Source: Candidatus Omnitrophota bacterium (GTDB taxonomy: Bacteria; Omnitrophota; Omnitrophia; Omnitrophales; Aquincolibacteriaceae). Taken from it: 35,353 nucleotides of DNA. Location of the stretch: assembly GCA_022711115.1 (NCBI GenBank), contig JAKLFP010000003.1, forward strand, positions 265,199 through 300,551, given 5' to 3'. This document shows, one piece after another, positions 20,101-28,918 of this stretch. Numbering within the stretch: position 1 is the stretch's first letter; each line of letters starts with the position of its first letter. Position numbers and translations under genes: made by a program. The notes beneath the pieces were generated by a model. That model did no database searches, had not been told where the DNA came from, and saw only the letters and a list, made by a program, of their open reading frames with translations.

Positions 20101-22016
20101 TAGTTATCGCCGATATGGAAACTACCGGATCCTAAGATATAGCCAACCGTCACTAGATTTTGCGTGCAAATGACGCCTTCGGGACATGGCGAACCCATTA
20201 ATTCGCCTAATTTGTAATGGATCTCGCCCGGGAGTTGATTTTGTCCAAGCGGATCAACCAGATTGACCGTTCCGGCCAGCAGCTTTACACTCGGATCGAT
20301 CGTGACTTTAGCGGTGAGATGCTCAAGATCCACCTCAATCTTGATCAAGCCCTGTTTCACTAAATCGTCCACCATGGCCTGCGTGAAACCAAACGTATTC
20401 ACCAACCCGGCTTTTACGGCTTGCCGAATCGCCTGCACCGCAGGAGGAAGTATTTCCTGTTCAGACTTCCGGACCTGCTCCAGAAGCTTGGCATAATCTG
20501 AAAAGTTCACAGTCCAAGACTTACCGTCCGCCAAGACAACATCGGCCGTATAGGAGGTCTCCCAACGAACCAGCGGCATCAAAGCATTTGCCGGACCTTG
20601 GGAATGGATGGCTAGATCCGCTCGTCGAATTTTCCGGATTGTAGATAAAAGTTGTCCTTCCGCATCCGTGCGGCGGATCGAATCAAGCTGCACCACGGCC
20701 GAAGAAGGCGCGCAGACAGCTCCCGCCGTACAGACGGCTGCCAAATATTTAAATGTGCTGGTCACTTGAAGCTTTCCGTTAGGATCATATTCCCGGATGC
20801 TCAGGATATGATCGTTCCCGTCGGCCAATTCCCCGATCTCAAACTCAAGTTTTGAAATCGCGCGGCCGTCGTGATAAACCACCGTTATGAGTAAATACAC
20901 CGGGTTATGATCTTCCGGGATGCTTGCGATTAAGTTATAGGTCACGGTCCGGTCCAGAACCACGTCGCAGGTGAAATCCCCCGCTTTGCAGACGATCATG
21001 GGCCTGGGTTCTCCGGGCTTGTAACCCCGGTACCAATCGACCTTGCTAAGTAAGCCGTTCCCATAAGTCGCGAGACCCCGCGCTCCGTTCCAATTCACAA
21101 TACGGGCATTAAGGATCACAGCGCCACCGCCAATGCATTTTTCGCCGGACTTACATATCTTCAATTGCGCCCACTGGTAGGTGATCGACTTGGGAAGTCC
21201 CGAAGCTCCGGTTGGGTCAAAAAGGTTCACGTTTTTCAAGCCGTCGTACTGACTGCGCAATGTTTCGGAAAAACTCACGACCACGGTCCCTTTAGCCGCA
21301 TCCTCGTTGATCTTGATCAGGCCTTCTTTTAACCACACCTCAAGCTGTTTCGAATCGATCCCCAAATTTTTCAAAAGATCCGCTTTCACCGCCGCCACTT
21401 CAGGTGTGATCCGCACTTCAGGATTTCTTTTCTCGATATAGGAAGCCACAAGAACAAAATCACCGTTTCTCGCGGGACGATACCAATTGACCTGAACGTT
21501 AGGTTCGCTCTCAGTCCAAGAAACGCGCTTCTGGCCTATTAAATTCCCTTTAGCGTCATAGTAAGAAGTGTTGTCGCTGCAGTGGGCCGGAATGCTCGTT
21601 GTGCACAGACCTTCGCTTGATTTCGTGGCAGGCTTTTGTTTCAAAATATCTTTAACTTCCTTGGCCTCCTTTTCATCTACCGAAATACGGTCCAAAGTCG
21701 GGTCCTCAGGCTTCGGCGTTGGTAGGAGCTTCGGTGTCGGTGCTGGGACCGGCTGAGGCTCCGGCATACGCACCGAATCTTGTGTTACGGACGAAAGCGG
21801 ATTGTTTTTCGTTAGAAAATCAATGCTGTTGGATTGCGCCGGAGCGGGCGTGGCGGCCGACAGGTTCGTCAAAGCCGAAACGGAAGCGGGCACACTTTTC
21901 TCCTTTGCTATATTATTAAGATCGGTGGCCGCCCATCCTGGGGGCGCGATCTGGGTAAAAGTCAAAGTTAATACGGCGATCACTGCGACCATTTTGTTGT
22001 AATTGAGAGTTTTCAT
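17166..22016 (-). CDS. Giant secreted protein with anthrax-lethal-factor-like zinc protease signature
   Basis: The 1616-residue protein starts with a signal peptide (VAVIAVLTLTFTQIA, cleavage near GWA-A). A Pro-rich stretch follows. Two diverged copies of a beta-rich region of about 250 residues (about 205-460 and 530-782) come next, then two near-identical 75-residue repeats (about 819-968). Near the C-terminus is H1333-E-L-W-H1337, then RPTAYASTYWSENMAEFGAF with Y1370 and E1377. HExxH followed by Tyr and Glu seven residues apart is the ligand/active-site pattern of the lethal-factor/PPEP (M34-like) zinc peptidases. Substrate is unknown. The ATG comes one base after the stop of the zinc-ribbon gene, whose end carries its AAGGG ribosome site. 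Confidence 0.85.
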   Translation of the reverse strand: MKTLNYNKMVAVIAVLTLTFTQIAPPGWAATDLNNIAKEKSVPASVSALTNLSAATPAPAQSNSIDFLTKNNPLSSVTQDSVRMPEPQPVPAPTPKLLPTPKPEDPTLDRISVDEKEAKEVKDILKQKPATKSSEGLCTTSIPAHCSDNTSYYDAKGNLIGQKRVSWTESEPNVQVNWYRPARNGDFVLVASYIEKRNPEVRITPEVAAVKADLLKNLGIDSKQLEVWLKEGLIKINEDAAKGTVVVSFSETLRSQYDGLKNVNLFDPTGASGLPKSITYQWAQLKICKSGEKCIGGGAVILNARIVNWNGARGLATYGNGLLSKVDWYRGYKPGEPRPMIVCKAGDFTCDVVLDRTVTYNLIASIPEDHNPVYLLITVVYHDGRAISKLEFEIGELADGNDHILSIREYDPNGKLQVTSTFKYLAAVCTAGAVCAPSSAVVQLDSIRRTDAEGQLLSTIRKIRRADLAIHSQGPANALMPLVRWETSYTADVVLADGKSWTVNFSDYAKLLEQVRKSEQEILPPAVQAIRQAVKAGLVNTFGFTQAMVDDLVKQGLIKIEVDLEHLTAKVTIDPSVKLLAGTVNLVDPLGQNQLPGEIHYKLGELMGSPCPEGVICTQNLVTVGYILGSGSFHIGDNYFVEIRYEGDRLHSVLIYDGDPTPVCDGNICAERTILPLKQLTFKYEFSDGIVRFVKVHIDYFRPDTGINTSRDIMVTNMADDQYHIQIVIDKDANGNVTANSQFQYLVMHVQINCVVKGVCEQTLDQIILAVITRTDAAGKKLSEIVGITGSEAKVKLPDIHDGLVAVQYKNLADLLTQVAELEAVREIQASPELLAQAQGILGTGVARGVALVRTNVAGNSVITKFYDEGGSFMGSYTTNPSLGPQNVPTWRDANGMEVAREIPASPELLAQAQGILGTGVVRGVALVRTNVAGDSVITKFYDAGGSFMGSYTTNPSLGPQNVPTWRDAQGNVISPIQEVDVQVRVIDPATGQTILRTLHFDLGRDNGDVYENGQRIGSFQKKMLSASIAGAKGFVEFYLEGNSLTGLVALGDDDSLKYLDGDVHVFFLKAKFFEGYDSLSWQDLKVFAQAMNWYARNFYVAGDAYTTDSVVAEVTAYIRGAALSIMAHIILKNWEKNDVLEITPSLESLFDFFRVDQLPNFDATTQRAVFSRYLGVVGGILDGLYPLGSQNPARTTVFEALLNRCRDHSDMIARLNELYEGSNSSAWHDFRATLAVLASTPAQIDEVSRLLGLSAAQKDVLKAYGVLVQSHAGIPGDAEVRRVQMNLEQLPVAMTGHLVNIILWPYSRGNFNEIGRHFGMIWTSDSKYIFFHELWHSYKLYRPEFLSQKLWMQEALFNLGNAQDRPTAYASTYWSENMAEFGAFMMLEMKANWELWVSKAKEGSFIGLRTMLLLMEILAFNSEDNQIPIYRDGVPVGHSPVQMDSNRNITMFDLDGLRYHFTYTSDSLLIATMTIKNIATGAEQFFENPAVGSSQKIQDLPQAAVSLKKQMKNIPREIFATEGFSRRHEVLISDEEDSKGKTRSSLFSDDSKQSKKVVSGKTQAKGRQVQTSSISASSETHTSQEGLSLTQANHGVAGSGTGTVLFREIMPELTR
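19110..19559. repeat. 225-bp tandem duplication inside the giant gene
   Basis: Two copies (19110-19334 and 19335-19559) are offset by exactly 225 bp (75 codons). They are almost identical for most of their length, with only scattered single-base differences, and diverge at the far end. They encode the repeat containing ASPELLAQAQGILGTGV and SLGPQNVPTWRDA. The near identity indicates a recent duplication or gene conversion. Confidence 0.9.
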
Positions 22017-22017
22017 G

Positions 22018-22236
22018 TTAGTTCCCTTCTTGGAACGATCGGTTATTTTTAATGCATTTAGGGCATAGATCTGAGAAATATTGAAAAGCCATACTCGTGG
22101 AGATCAAAACACACCCGCATAAAACACAATGATGCATATAGCGCGGAGTCATAAAAGCATTGACCCGTGCGGACAATCTTGCAGCCATTCTCGGTTCTTC
22201 TTCCGTTTGTCCTATTCTGTTTGTTTCATGTTTCAT
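22018..22236 (-). CDS. Small zinc-ribbon protein (copy A)
   Basis: The 72-residue protein has four cysteines, C37, C40, C58 and C61, in a C-x2-C-x17-C-x2-C pattern inside HHCVLCGCVLIS and LCPKC. A zinc ribbon or treble-clef knuckle is likely. I do not recognise a named family. The gene at 29912-30184 has the same spacing and the same HHCVxC core, so the two are paralogues. GGGAG lies 9-10 bp before ATG. The gene ends one base before the giant protease-like gene and is co-transcribed with it. Upstream are ACCGCTTA-type repeats, so it is a candidate target of the LytTR regulator. Confidence 0.75.
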   Translation of the reverse strand: MKHETNRIGQTEEEPRMAARLSARVNAFMTPRYMHHCVLCGCVLISTSMAFQYFSDLCPKCIKNNRSFQEGN

Positions 22237-22251
22237 CTTTGTTTCTCCCTA

Positions 22252-22367
22252 AAGATAGCTTGCTTTAAACAACCGAAACCTTCCAAGTAATAGCGATAAG
22301 CGGTCAAAAAAGACCAAAAAAAAAGCCAAACGGGGCAATAAGTGGTCGAAAAAGAACAATAAGTGGG
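22252..22367 (-). promoter_or_regulatory. LytTR-type direct-repeat array A
   Basis: On the minus strand ACCGCTTA (22304-22297), ACCACTTA (22346-22339) and CCCACTTA (22367-22360) lie in phase, spaced 42 and 21 bp. The 8-bp motif plus 13-bp linker matches the BtsR-type rule ACC(G/A)CT(C/T)A. A -10-like TATCTT (22257-22252) follows the proximal copy. If that is the true -10 the leader would be very short, so the exact start is uncertain. Further degenerate A-rich copies fill 22380-22460. Confidence 0.65.
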
Positions 22368-22498
22368 CAAAAAAGAATAAAAAAAGCAGCCAATAAAGAA
22401 CAATCATTAACCAAAAAGGAAAAAAAATAGTCAAAAAAGGCTAATAAACGATCAGAAAAACAAGGATATGAGAAAGACATGATTTAAATATAAAAACT

Positions 22499-22532
22499 AA
22501 GGGGCAGGCATTGATTGATTGCCTGTCCCCTT
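22499..22532. terminator. GGGGCAGGC hairpin terminator
   Basis: AAGGGGCAGGCA (22499-22510) pairs with TGCCTGTCCCCTT (22520-22532), with one bulged base. TTTTATTTTA follows on the plus strand. It sits between the sigma/VWA operon end and the promoter of the zinc-ribbon operon, and belongs to the GGGACAG stem group. Confidence 0.6.
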
Positions 22533-22543
22533 TTATTTTAAAC

Positions 22544-22580
22544 AAAAAGGCGGTATCGGTTTTCCCGGTACCGCCTTTTT
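22544..22580 (-). terminator. Terminator of the sigma/VWA operon
   Basis: AAAAAGGCGGTA (22544-22555) pairs perfectly with TACCGCCTTTTT (22569-22580), with an A/T-run on each side. It lies about 25 bp after the stop of the VWA gene and is bidirectional in form. Confidence 0.85.
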
Positions 22581-22605
22581 ACTTCCTACCACCGACGTCC
22601 CTGCC

Positions 22606-24657
22606 TTATTGCTTGAACTGAATTCCTTGAACAGGCGCTTGATCTAAGGCCTTGGCTTTTTCCACTAATTGAATCAGTTCCTGTCGATAACCATCCTTGT
22701 CTTCGCTACTGAGATTTTTCAGCGTATCTAATACCTGCTGATAGCTCGCATTGCCTTTGAACTGGGACTTGCGGAGGATCAAACCGAATTCCGCGACTGC
22801 ACCGGCTAGCTCTAAATTCTCGGAATAAATCTTGGCCTTAAGCACCTCTGCATTCAGAACCTCAGTGATGAGCTTGCTTTGCTCTCCGTCCGGCTCTTTG
22901 TAGCGCAACTTGACGGTCAACAACTCGTCGCTTTTCTTGACCTGGGCTTGCTGATACTTCAACGCGTCCACGGATCCGGGTTCTTCTTTGGAACCCGCCG
23001 GAATGATTTCATAAAGCGCCGTGACCGTATGCCCGGCTCCCAACTCGCCCGCGTCTTTTTTGTCATTATTGAAATCTTCAGCCGCGAGCATCCGTTTTTC
23101 ATACCCAATCAAGCGATAGGCCTTGACCTGCGCGGGATTGAACTCGATCTGGAGTTTCACGTCCTTCGCGATCGTGAAAAGCGTGGACCCGAGTTCCTTC
23201 ACCAGTACTTTCTGGGCTTCCATAATGGAATCGATATAAAAGTAGTTACCGTTGCCCTTATCGGCCAGCTGTTGCATCTTCGAATCTTTGATATTCCCCG
23301 CTCCGAATCCGAGCACCGTCAGGAAAATGCCGTCCGCACGCTTAGATTCGATCAGGCGTACCATCTCTGCATCGCTGGATGCGCCGACATTAAAATCTCC
23401 GTCTGTAGCAAGAATGACGCGGTTATTGCCGCCTTTGATGAAATTCTCTTTGGCGATCTGATACGCAAGTTGAATCCCTTGGCCGCCCGCGGTCGAACCG
23501 CCGGCGCGCAAATTCTCGATCGCCATCAAGATCTTGCTCTTTTCCGAGCCGGGCGTCGATGGCAGAACCAGTCCTGCATTCCCTGCATAGGTCACGATCG
23601 CGACCTTTTCCTTGTCACTCAGCTGATTCGTCAGTTTCGCGAATGCGGTTTGCAGGAGCAGTAGTTTGTTCGGTTCATTCATGGAACCTGACACATCGAT
23701 CAAAAATACCAGATTGCTCGGCGGCAGGTTCGCGGTGTCGAGTTCCCTTCCTTTGAGCCCTATCAAAACGAGATCATGGTCCGTCTTCCACGGACATTGA
23801 CTGACTTCAGTCGAGATCGAGAATGGATCGCTTCTCTCGGGTTTCGGATAGTTGTATCGGAAGTAATTGATCATCTCCTCGATCCGAACCGCATCCTGAG
23901 GAGGCATGGTGTTGCTGTTCAAAAACCTTCTGAGATTGCTGTAGGATGCCGTATCGACATCGATCGAAAAAGTAGAAAGCGGGCTTTCCGTCACCTTCTT
24001 GAAAGACAGCTCCTCGACCTTGTTGTAGCCTTCCGTATTCCCTGGCTGGGTCTGGTTGAACTGCCATGGCGCTTGCGGAATCGTAGTCATGTAAGCCTGA
24101 TCTGCAACTTCACGCAGAACCGTCCTTGACTCAGCAACACGCATTTCACTTTTGATCCCCAAACTTGCCATCATGGGTTTCCCAACTGCTTTTGAAACAC
24201 TAGGCTTGTTTAAATTGACGGGAGCTCCCGTCGGAACAGCTAAATTCTGGACCTGCTGTTTAAGTTTCTCCATAGGCCTTCCGGGCGAGCCTAATTTTTG
24301 GTCAACGCCTTTTGACTGCTCAGACATATACGGCATATGCGTGACCACGACAAGTGCCAGCACTGCAACCACCAAACTGCCCGCAAGTTTGAAATTCATG
24401 TTCAATTTGTTGAATAGACTTTTCATGGAAAAGCCCTCTCTTTCTCCTATATTTTGAAGCCTTTGCACAAGGTCCGGGGAAAGGAACTCCTCTTCCCACC
24501 GATCCATGGCTGCTGAAATTTTTTTCAGGTCATGGGCATAACGCCGGTAAATTTCGTTCTCTCGGATACTCTTTTCCGCCAACTCTTTTTCTTCAGGAGT
24601 CGCCTCACCGTCCATCCATGCCGAAATTGCTTGCCGGATCATTTCATCTTTATTCAT
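22606..24657 (-). CDS. Anti-sigma-like/VWA-domain membrane protein (YfbK type)
   Basis: In this 683-residue protein, residues 1-70 resemble an anti-sigma N-terminus (AISAWMDGEATPEE...) but lack the Cys residues of a zinc anti-sigma domain. A single TM helix follows (KLAGSLVVAVLALVVV, about 90-107). Then come a YfbK-type N-terminal region, a von Willebrand A domain with an intact MIDAS motif (LIDVSGSMNEP, ATDGDFNVG), and a C-terminal DUF3520-like part. The start overlaps the sigma stop as ATGA, so the two are translationally coupled. I infer that the cytoplasmic N-terminus holds the sigma factor and the extracytoplasmic VWA domain senses or recruits a metal-dependent partner. Its signal is unknown. 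Confidence 0.88.
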   Translation of the reverse strand: MNKDEMIRQAISAWMDGEATPEEKELAEKSIRENEIYRRYAHDLKKISAAMDRWEEEFLSPDLVQRLQNIGEREGFSMKSLFNKLNMNFKLAGSLVVAVLALVVVTHMPYMSEQSKGVDQKLGSPGRPMEKLKQQVQNLAVPTGAPVNLNKPSVSKAVGKPMMASLGIKSEMRVAESRTVLREVADQAYMTTIPQAPWQFNQTQPGNTEGYNKVEELSFKKVTESPLSTFSIDVDTASYSNLRRFLNSNTMPPQDAVRIEEMINYFRYNYPKPERSDPFSISTEVSQCPWKTDHDLVLIGLKGRELDTANLPPSNLVFLIDVSGSMNEPNKLLLLQTAFAKLTNQLSDKEKVAIVTYAGNAGLVLPSTPGSEKSKILMAIENLRAGGSTAGGQGIQLAYQIAKENFIKGGNNRVILATDGDFNVGASSDAEMVRLIESKRADGIFLTVLGFGAGNIKDSKMQQLADKGNGNYFYIDSIMEAQKVLVKELGSTLFTIAKDVKLQIEFNPAQVKAYRLIGYEKRMLAAEDFNNDKKDAGELGAGHTVTALYEIIPAGSKEEPGSVDALKYQQAQVKKSDELLTVKLRYKEPDGEQSKLITEVLNAEVLKAKIYSENLELAGAVAEFGLILRKSQFKGNASYQQVLDTLKNLSSEDKDGYRQELIQLVEKAKALDQAPVQGIQFKQ

Positions 24658-25235
24658 GACTGCACCTCCTGAAGCAATGAGCCAAGATCCTGTCGTAATT
24701 GCTCTCGTGCGCGAAAAATAAGAACTTTCACATTTTCTAAAGTATGTCCCGTAATTTTACTGATTTCTTCATAAGAAAGCGCGTGATAGCCGCGAAGGAT
24801 TAGGGTTTCTTTTTGGGAAACAGGCAGGTTTTGAATCGCATTTTTAATCTGCATGGCGACATCTTTTTGATGCGCTTCCTCATCCGGTGTTTTTATGTCC
24901 GGGATTTCCCATTCACTGTTTTCTTCAGAAGCTTTCTTGAAGGAAAGAGAAAAGATATTTTTCCGCCTTCGTAGTCTTGAAATACAGGCATTCCTCGCTA
25001 TGGTGTAAAGCCATGTCGAAAACTTTGCCTCCGGCTGATAGGAGGTCCCCGACTTCATCAAGCTCAAAAAAACATCTGCCGTCGCGTCCTCTGCATCCGC
25101 TCGGTGCCCGAGAAATCGAAGCGCAAAATTGAAGATCTTCTTTTGATAACGCCGGAAAATCACCGACATCGCTTCCTCTTCCCCTTCCTGATACGCTTTC
25201 ATCAACTCTTCATCACTCTGTTCCATCGTATCCAT
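24654..25235 (-). CDS. ECF-type RNA polymerase sigma factor
   Basis: The 193-residue protein has sigma region 2 (IFRRYQKKIFNFALRFLG, AEDATADVFLSLM, FSTWLYTIARN) and region 4 (LPVSQKETLILRGYHALSY, ENVKVLIFRAREQLR). Region 3 is absent, as expected for the ECF group. It is followed, with a 4-bp ATGA overlap, by its likely anti-sigma/VWA partner. A second in-frame ATG at codon 4 is possible. An ECF-like promoter lies upstream, suggesting autoregulation. Confidence 0.93.
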   Translation of the reverse strand: MDTMEQSDEELMKAYQEGEEEAMSVIFRRYQKKIFNFALRFLGHRADAEDATADVFLSLMKSGTSYQPEAKFSTWLYTIARNACISRLRRRKNIFSLSFKKASEENSEWEIPDIKTPDEEAHQKDVAMQIKNAIQNLPVSQKETLILRGYHALSYEEISKITGHTLENVKVLIFRAREQLRQDLGSLLQEVQS

Positions 25236-25258
25236 GGCTCCCTTTCTTCTACCTCTTT

Positions 25259-25285
25259 AAACGTCCTCAGCCGGTCAAAAGTTAC
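25259..25285 (-). promoter_or_regulatory. Predicted ECF autoregulatory promoter
   Basis: On the minus strand GTAAC (25285-25281) and CGTTT (25263-25259) are 17 bp apart. They sit just upstream of the sigma gene (start 25235). The AAC ... CGT arrangement is typical of ECF promoters, and no good TTGACA/TATAAT pair is seen at that spot. Confidence 0.6.
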
Positions 25286-25349
25286 AAAAAAAGATAGTTG
25301 CTTTAACTTGTTAATTGACAAAAGGTTATAAAAATATGAAGTGGGCAAT

Positions 25350-25389
25350 AAAGGGACAGGCCTTCAGATTCTAGGATCTGTCCCTTTTT
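25350..25389 (-). terminator. Terminator of the multi-PAS kinase gene (GGGACAG stem)
   Basis: AAAGGGACAG (25350-25359) pairs with CTGTCCCTTT (25378-25387), with an inner CCT/AGG pair. It abuts the kinase stop (25388-25390), and a T-rich run follows on the minus strand. Confidence 0.8.
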
Positions 25390-28300
25390 AGAGATTCTGC
25401 TGGCGTTGTTTGCGAAGGGTTTTGTCAAGTTGTTCTTGAGAGATTACGGAGTCTTCGACAAGAAGTTCACCAATTTTTTTCTTCTTCTTGGGTTCCTTCG
25501 GTAATGTAAAAATGAAGCGAGAACCCTGTCCGAGCTCGCTTTCAACCCACATCCTGCCGCCATGAGCTTCCACAATGCTCTTGGCGATGGTAAGGCCTAA
25601 GCCGGATCCCTTGTCAGCGCTTTTTGTCGGTTTACCGAATTGTTCGAATTTACTGAATAATTTAGCAATATCCTCTTTGGAGATGCCGGGGCCGGTATCC
25701 TCCACCGCACACAGCGCCTCTTCTCCAAGGTTTTTCACTTCGATGGTAATGCTCCCTCGATCGGTAAATTTTACGGCATTGCTCAGCAGGTTCATCATCA
25801 CTTGATTGATTTTCTCGGAATCCGCTGTCACAAAGAGTCCTTCTTCCGGGAATTTCTCAAACATCTGAATCCCTTTCTTAGTCGCCCTCAATTCAACCCC
25901 TCGTCGGACTTCCCGAATCAAGACCGGAAGATCAAAAGACTCCATATGCAGTTCAATTTTTCCCGCCTCGATTTTGGCAAGATCCAGGAGGTCATTGGTA
26001 ATATGAATCAGCCGCTCCGAAGTTTTCTTCACCATTTCTAAATAAGGTTTCTGCTCAGTTACCACCGTCCCTACCAAGCCATCCAGGATCAGAGAGGACG
26101 CCTCACGGAGTATCCCCAAAGGATTACGAAGTTCGTGCGCTACGATTGAAACAAAATCAGTTTTTAACCTGTTCAGCTTTTCCAGCTCACCGTTTTTCAC
26201 CTCAAGCTCCTGATAAAGCGACTTGATCCCGTCATTTGCCTTCTGCAACCCCCAGGACTGCGCTTCCAACTCCAGCATGCTTTTTTTAAGATCGTCTTCC
26301 ATCCGTTTACGCTCCGTAATATCTTCTTTGACGGCAAGAAAATGAGTGATCACGCCTTGAGCATCCCGTATCGGCGAAATGGACGCGAATTCCCAGTAAA
26401 GCTCGCCGTTTTTCTTTTTGTTATGAAACTCTCCGCGCCACTCTTTCCCTGAGGTGATAGTTTCCCATAATTCCTTGTAAACACTGGAAGGTTGTTCTCC
26501 AGATTTTAAAACACGCGGATTCTTGCCTAAAGCTTCTTCTCGAGTATAACCGGTAAGCTCCACAAATTTTGGATTCACGTACTCAATAACTCCGCTAAGA
26601 TTGGTAATCACGATCGTCGCCGGACTTTGCTCAACTGCCTGGAAAAACTGGCGAATTTTTTCATCTGCAATTTTTCGCTCTGTAATATCAAAAATAGCTC
26701 CTTCAAGATAAAGAAGGTCCCCAGAGGAAGAAAAAACTGCTCTGCCTTTTTCATAAACCCATTTTATCTTTCCATCCGATCGAACAATCCGGTATTCAAT
26801 TGCGTAAGGATTCTTCCCTCCAACACCCTCCTGGACCATCTGGTTAACCAGCTTTCGGTCTTCGGGGTGGATGATGCTGGTATAGCTACGAACCTGATTG
26901 AGAAGAAAATCCGAGACCGGATAACCTGAAAGTCTTTCCACTTCCTCGCTGATAAATTCCATGGTCCACTGTTCGTCATTTTTACGGCGATAAGCGACGC
27001 CTGGAAGATTGGCAACCAACGTCCGGAAACGTTCCTCACTCCACCGGAGCGCTTCTTCGGCCTGCTTTCGTTCGGTAATATCCCAAAGAATGCCGTTGAT
27101 GATTTGAGGATTACCGGCATGGTCACGAATCAATACCCCCCGGGAAGAAATGTCATGAATACTTCCATCAGACCAGATCACACGATACTCGGGTTCATAG
27201 GGAATGCCTTTCACAATGGTATCCACCAAAGCCGCCTTTAGCTTTTCACGATCCTCCGGGTGTACCTGATGAAAGAATTCCTCGGCTGTACCGCCAAAAG
27301 TGGATGGGTGGATCCCTAAAAGAAAACATGTTTGATCATCAAAGATGCGTTTTCTTTCGGCAATATTAAATTGCCACACTCCCATACGCGCTGATTGCAA
27401 TGCGAGATCAAGTTTTGCCTTGTTGAAACGCAAAGCCTCTTCCGCCCTTTTCTGAGCGGTAATATCAATGTGAGTCCCAAACATCTTTAAAGGCTTACCC
27501 TCTTGATCCCATTCGATGACCTTACCCCGATCGGCAATCCAGACCCAAGAACCATCCTTGTGCTTCATCCTGAGTTCGTGTAAATAATGTTCCGATGCCC
27601 CCTGAAAATGCTTCTGCAAAAGCTTATGAGCTTCTGCCAAATCCTCCGGATGAGTCAATCTCTCCCATGTCTTGATACTGATAGGCTCTAGTTCTTCAAG
27701 GGTATAACCCATCATGGCCGCCCAACGATCGCTGAATAAAACCTCACCTGTTTGCACATTCCATTCCCATGTGCCGGCATCGGTCCCCACGATTACGTTT
27801 TGAAGTCTTTCTTTTTCGTTTTTTAAAGTTTTTTCGCTTTTTCGAAGAAGTTCCCGATCTTTAATATGGAAAAATGTCCAAAGCGTCAAAATGCTGAGAA
27901 CGACACCCATAAACGCGGTAATAACCCATCCGAGAAGAACAAAATGAAAAACACTGCGGAGAGGCCCAAGAAGAACCAGGGACCAGCCTGGAAGCTCTGC
28001 TATGGGTTGTTGGAAAAATTCGTGCTGTTCTTCCCGAAAGCGGATTTTTTCGCCGTCCCGAAAACGGGAAGAAAAAACGGGCTTAAAAGAGGGAACATTA
28101 AATTGCCTCGAATTTTGAAGTGCGCGTTGTTCTTCACTGGTGAGCGGCCATAATGTTTTCAAAGCCATGCGCGGATCCCCGGACACAAAAATCACACCTT
28201 CGGGACTGACCAAGAACGAATGCTCATACGCGGCAAGAATGCCTTTGGCGGCCTCCACCCTCTTTTTGATGGCAGCAACTCCTACAATCTTGCCAAGACT

Positions 28301-28822
28301 GTCTTTAACGGCACGAGCCGCATAAAAACCACGCTCCTGGTCCGTCATGCCTGTCGCCATGTAAATGGAGGGTTTTTCTCGAAGCGCTTCCTGAAAATAA
28401 GGCCGAAACGCATAATTTTTCCCGGCAAAGCTATTGGAATCATTTCGGTTCGAAGAAGCAATCACATTCCCCTGGAGGTCCAAAAGATAACAAACCGAAA
28501 AATCAAGATTTGTGTTGTAGCGGTCTAAAACAGAATTGGCATTCTCAATATTCACGGAAGTTGGATCGAGGAGTGCGGGAAGGATCCAGGGAGACCCCGC
28601 CATAGCACCGACTGCATTCTGTAAAGAATGGAGTTCATTTTGAACACCGGTCGCCATGGCCTCCATCGTGTCTTCACTTTGCCGGCGGAGGTACCCTTCT
28701 CCGATTCTTTCAAGAAAGTGCACCAATAGAAAACCCGAAGCAAGAGTCACCAAAAAAAGGATGATTGGAAACGCAAGCGAGATATTTTTAATCCGAACAA
28801 GATGCGGCGTCTTCATAGCCAT
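25388..28822 (-). CDS. Multi-PAS membrane sensor histidine kinase
   Basis: The 1144-residue protein has TM1 near residues 15-37, an extracytoplasmic Cache-like sensor with [17 protein letters not shown]2 near 295-320, then four PAS/PAC units (DITxRKxAEEALR repeats) up to about residue 860. The HisKA box is [14 protein letters not shown]. The ATPase boxes are [23 protein letters not shown] and [18 protein letters not shown]. The last 30 or so residues ([20 protein letters not shown]) resemble the opening motif of MshEN/T2SSE N-terminal domains, which is unusual at the end of a kinase. No strong Shine-Dalgarno precedes ATG 28822. The single receiver gene upstream is the likely partner. Confidence 0.92.
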   Translation of the reverse strand: MAMKTPHLVRIKNISLAFPIILFLVTLASGFLLVHFLERIGEGYLRRQSEDTMEAMATGVQNELHSLQNAVGAMAGSPWILPALLDPTSVNIENANSVLDRYNTNLDFSVCYLLDLQGNVIASSNRNDSNSFAGKNYAFRPYFQEALREKPSIYMATGMTDQERGFYAARAVKDSLGKIVGVAAIKKRVEAAKGILAAYEHSFLVSPEGVIFVSGDPRMALKTLWPLTSEEQRALQNSRQFNVPSFKPVFSSRFRDGEKIRFREEQHEFFQQPIAELPGWSLVLLGPLRSVFHFVLLGWVITAFMGVVLSILTLWTFFHIKDRELLRKSEKTLKNEKERLQNVIVGTDAGTWEWNVQTGEVLFSDRWAAMMGYTLEELEPISIKTWERLTHPEDLAEAHKLLQKHFQGASEHYLHELRMKHKDGSWVWIADRGKVIEWDQEGKPLKMFGTHIDITAQKRAEEALRFNKAKLDLALQSARMGVWQFNIAERKRIFDDQTCFLLGIHPSTFGGTAEEFFHQVHPEDREKLKAALVDTIVKGIPYEPEYRVIWSDGSIHDISSRGVLIRDHAGNPQIINGILWDITERKQAEEALRWSEERFRTLVANLPGVAYRRKNDEQWTMEFISEEVERLSGYPVSDFLLNQVRSYTSIIHPEDRKLVNQMVQEGVGGKNPYAIEYRIVRSDGKIKWVYEKGRAVFSSSGDLLYLEGAIFDITERKIADEKIRQFFQAVEQSPATIVITNLSGVIEYVNPKFVELTGYTREEALGKNPRVLKSGEQPSSVYKELWETITSGKEWRGEFHNKKKNGELYWEFASISPIRDAQGVITHFLAVKEDITERKRMEDDLKKSMLELEAQSWGLQKANDGIKSLYQELEVKNGELEKLNRLKTDFVSIVAHELRNPLGILREASSLILDGLVGTVVTEQKPYLEMVKKTSERLIHITNDLLDLAKIEAGKIELHMESFDLPVLIREVRRGVELRATKKGIQMFEKFPEEGLFVTADSEKINQVMMNLLSNAVKFTDRGSITIEVKNLGEEALCAVEDTGPGISKEDIAKLFSKFEQFGKPTKSADKGSGLGLTIAKSIVEAHGGRMWVESELGQGSRFIFTLPKEPKKKKKIGELLVEDSVISQEQLDKTLRKQRQQNL

Positions 28823-28918
28823 GACTTTCTAAGAGATCTAGACATCGGTGAAAATTTATGCATCACAGAGGAATAAATCCTTTCATAGATTAAGAACACG
28901 AGAAGCACCCGGCATTCA

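Noticed and set aside
22249-22434. Minus-strand 61-codon frame over array A
   Set aside because: It is low-complexity Phe/Leu translation of A-rich repeats and covers the predicted promoter of the zinc-ribbon operon.
22292-22460. CRISPR array
   Set aside because: Repeat units are about 21 bp with no separate unique spacers, are degenerate, and no cas gene is present; a regulator-binding array fits better.
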